In this document: piece after piece, positions 50,858-52,080 of the stretch | Numbering within the stretch: the first letter of the stretch is position 1 | How the letters are laid out: the number at the start of each line of letters is the position of its first letter | Assembly: GCA_947450895.1 (NCBI GenBank) | Contig: CANFWT010000011.1 | Coordinates: forward strand, 1-52,080 | DNA: 52,080 nucleotides | Source of the DNA: Comamonadaceae bacterium | GTDB taxonomy: Bacteria > Pseudomonadota > Gammaproteobacteria > Burkholderiales > Burkholderiaceae_C | Reading direction: 5' to 3' | Translations under genes and position numbers: made by a program | Notes under the pieces: model-generated | Seen by the model: only the letters and a program-made list of their open reading frames with translations | What the model was told of the DNA's origin: nothing | Database searches by the model: none

Positions 50858-51585
50858 GCATGTCAACCGCCACCAGCAGCCCCACGGGCGTGTTCAGCGC
50901 CCCCAACAGCGCCCACTGGCCAGTGCCCATGGCGGTGCACCGCCTGCAAGGCGCATCAGCGGTGAACGAGGTGCTGGCGCGCATCTTCAGCGTCATGCGT
51001 GCCACCGACGTGGCACAGCACCCCGAGCGCGGCGGCAGCTTTTACGCAAGCGCCGACGATTTGCTGCAGCGCGTGGACGTGCCTGAGTTCCACACCTTGG
51101 TGAAGTTCATCGCCCAATCGCTGCAGGCCACGGCCAAACAAGCCAACGCCGGGGTCTGGCCCAGCGGGCGCCACGGGCTGCAGCTGGAACTGGTGGGGCT
51201 GTGGTTCCAGATTCAAAACGGCGCGGCCTTCCACGACGTGCACACGCATGGCAACTGTTCCTGGTCAGGCGTGTACTACGTGCAAATCGACCCGGTGCAG
51301 GAGCGCCAGCGCGAGCCGCAGTGGGGCGCGCTCAACGGCGCCACGCGCTTTTACAGCCCGCTGTTTCCCCTTTTGGGCGGCGCCTACATGGACATGGGCA
51401 ACGCCTTTATGCAAAACGCCACGCTGGACGTGACGCCGCACGAGGGCGATCTGGTGCTGTTCCCGGCGTTTTTGCCGCACAAGGCGCTGCCCTATGTGGG
51501 CACCAAGGACCGCATCGTGGTGTCCTTCAACGCGCAAATCCGCGCGCCCCAGGGCGACCAGATTTACCGCTACGCAGCGGCCTGA
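50854..51585 (+). CDS. putative 2-oxoglutarate/Fe(II) oxygenase (TIGR02466-like) in the cox operon
   Basis: A 243-residue protein resembling the TIGR02466 group of predicted 2OG-Fe(II) oxygenases. The iron-site region is FHDVHTHGNCSWSGVYYV (His127, His130, His132 candidates), the distal histidine is His209 in LFPAFLPHKALP, and Arg219 in KDRIVVSFN would bind 2-oxoglutarate. Which N-terminal residues bind iron is uncertain, since an HxD is not obvious (HDVH or HTH). It overlaps the mocA-like gene by 4 bases, ending the cox run. A modifying role on CoxL is an attractive inference; a cofactor or unrelated role cannot be excluded. Confidence 0.75.
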   Translation: MSMSTATSSPTGVFSAPNSAHWPVPMAVHRLQGASAVNEVLARIFSVMRATDVAQHPERGGSFYASADDLLQRVDVPEFHTLVKFIAQSLQATAKQANAGVWPSGRHGLQLELVGLWFQIQNGAAFHDVHTHGNCSWSGVYYVQIDPVQERQREPQWGALNGATRFYSPLFPLLGGAYMDMGNAFMQNATLDVTPHEGDLVLFPAFLPHKALPYVGTKDRIVVSFNAQIRAPQGDQIYRYAAA

Positions 51586-51612
51586 GGCGCCGGTCGCCGC
51601 CTGTTGCTGCCC

Positions 51613-51924
51613 CTAGCGTGCGGCAGCGGGCACGATTTCGGTCAGCACCAGCTTGCCGTCCTCGCGCACCACGGCAAAGCGCACTTTGTCGCCTTTTTTC
51701 AGGTCGCCAAACAGGGCCGGGTTTTTGACGGTGAACACCATGGTCATGGGCGGCATGTCAATGCTCTTGATTTCGCCGTGGGCTAATGTAATCTTGCCGC
51801 CCTCTTTGTCGACCTTGCGGATTTCGCCCTCGCTCAAGTCTGCGGTCTGGGCCCAAACGGCCAGCGCCAGGCCGCCACCGGACAGGGCCAGCGTCAGGGC
51901 GCGCAGGGTTTTGGTTAGCGTCAT
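51613..51924 (-). CDS. CusF-like periplasmic copper-binding protein
   Basis: A 103-residue secreted protein: signal peptide (MTLTKTLRALTLALSGGGLALAVWA-QT) and a CusF-type OB-fold domain (EIRKVDKEGGKITLAHGEIKSIDMPPMTMVFTVKN). The MPPMTM methionines with the upstream histidine are the usual Cu(I)/Ag(I) ligands. It converges on the cox operon, ending 27 bases after the oxygenase gene, and is transcribed separately. It may buffer copper in the periplasm; a link to the Cu of CODH is only suggested by proximity, since that metal is inserted in the cytoplasm. Confidence 0.85.
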   Translation of the reverse strand: MTLTKTLRALTLALSGGGLALAVWAQTADLSEGEIRKVDKEGGKITLAHGEIKSIDMPPMTMVFTVKNPALFGDLKKGDKVRFAVVREDGKLVLTEIVPAAAR

Positions 51925-52080
51925 ACGGCTACTTATATGGATGCCTCCCGAGTAGCAAGAAGAATTCGTGTTGTTCTGTGAAGAAGTCGGCTGCGTCCTT
52001 ATATCCGGCCTTGCTTGTGTAGTCCGCCTGGTCTCCCAGCCTCGCTCACTGGCCCCGATGCATATCCGCTGACAAGCTCC

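Noticed and set aside
51925..52080. Possible RNA gene or coding remnant at the right edge
   Set aside because: No tRNA-like fold, ORF or hairpin with a U-tract was visible in these 156 bases.

Overview
The window is a GC-rich chromosomal segment of a betaproteobacterium. Gene content (aerobic CO dehydrogenase with an RcoM-like regulator, TatT-type TRAP transport genes, MocR regulators, a TTG-started phosphatidylserine decarboxylase) suggests Burkholderiales and probably Comamonadaceae (Rhodoferax/Hydrogenophaga/Polaromonas-like). This placement is from protein flavour only. No rRNA, tRNA, CRISPR array, transposase or phage gene was seen.

Layout. 0.2-2.9 kb: an arsenic operon arsR-arsC(thioredoxin type)-aquaporin-arsC(glutaredoxin type)-arsH with no Acr3/ArsB pump. 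3.1-8.1 kb: an FAD dehydrogenase (COG2509), a class II aldolase, an exported M20 carboxypeptidase and the PhzF gene that ends the next operon. 8.1-12.1 kb: a tightly overlapping minus-strand operon (EamA exporter, ABM-fold monooxygenase, aminotransferase, PhzF) divergent from a MocR-type regulator. 12.2-15.2 kb: a LysE exporter, a VapBC-like pair and choline sulfatase. 15.2-22.2 kb: arginase and a Rhizobium-type asparaginase, a biotinyl-carboxyltransferase fusion, and a class III PLP enzyme coupled to an APH-fold kinase. 22.4-26.1 kb: a TRAP system (TatT lipoprotein with a frameshifted 3' end, DctP, fused DctQM). 26.1-31.6 kb: a spermidine/putrescine-type ABC transporter containing an FAD oxidoreductase gene. 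31.8-33.2 kb: a DNA-alkylation-repair remnant, DUF427 and DUF3429 genes. 33.5-40.4 kb: an aminotransferase, malonyl-CoA synthetase, a GlcD-like oxidase bracketed by two copies of a composite inverted-repeat element, a LysR regulator and Psd.

40.4-51.6 kb is the most interesting part: a form I aerobic CO dehydrogenase locus. A PAS-LytTR protein resembling the haem CO sensor RcoM lies between a minus-strand XdhC plus membrane-protein pair and a plus-strand coxM-S-L-G-D-E-(mocA-like)-(2OG-Fe(II) oxygenase) run. CoxL carries the form I VAYRCSFR loop. A perfect intrinsic-terminator-like hairpin separates coxL from the accessory genes. Two TTCGTG repeats 20 bp apart precede coxM. The last gene, a putative 2-oxoglutarate/Fe(II) oxygenase sharing a 4-base overlap with the mocA-like gene, is a plausible but untested candidate for the enzyme that hydroxylates the CoxL active-site arginine, a modification seen in the Hydrogenophaga pseudoflava enzyme. 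A small CusF-like copper protein follows on the other strand.

Most other genes look like catabolic or uptake modules for nitrogenous and organic-acid compounds (arginine, asparagine, polyamines, choline sulfate, malonate, phosphorylated amines), as expected of a metabolically flexible soil or freshwater bacterium.
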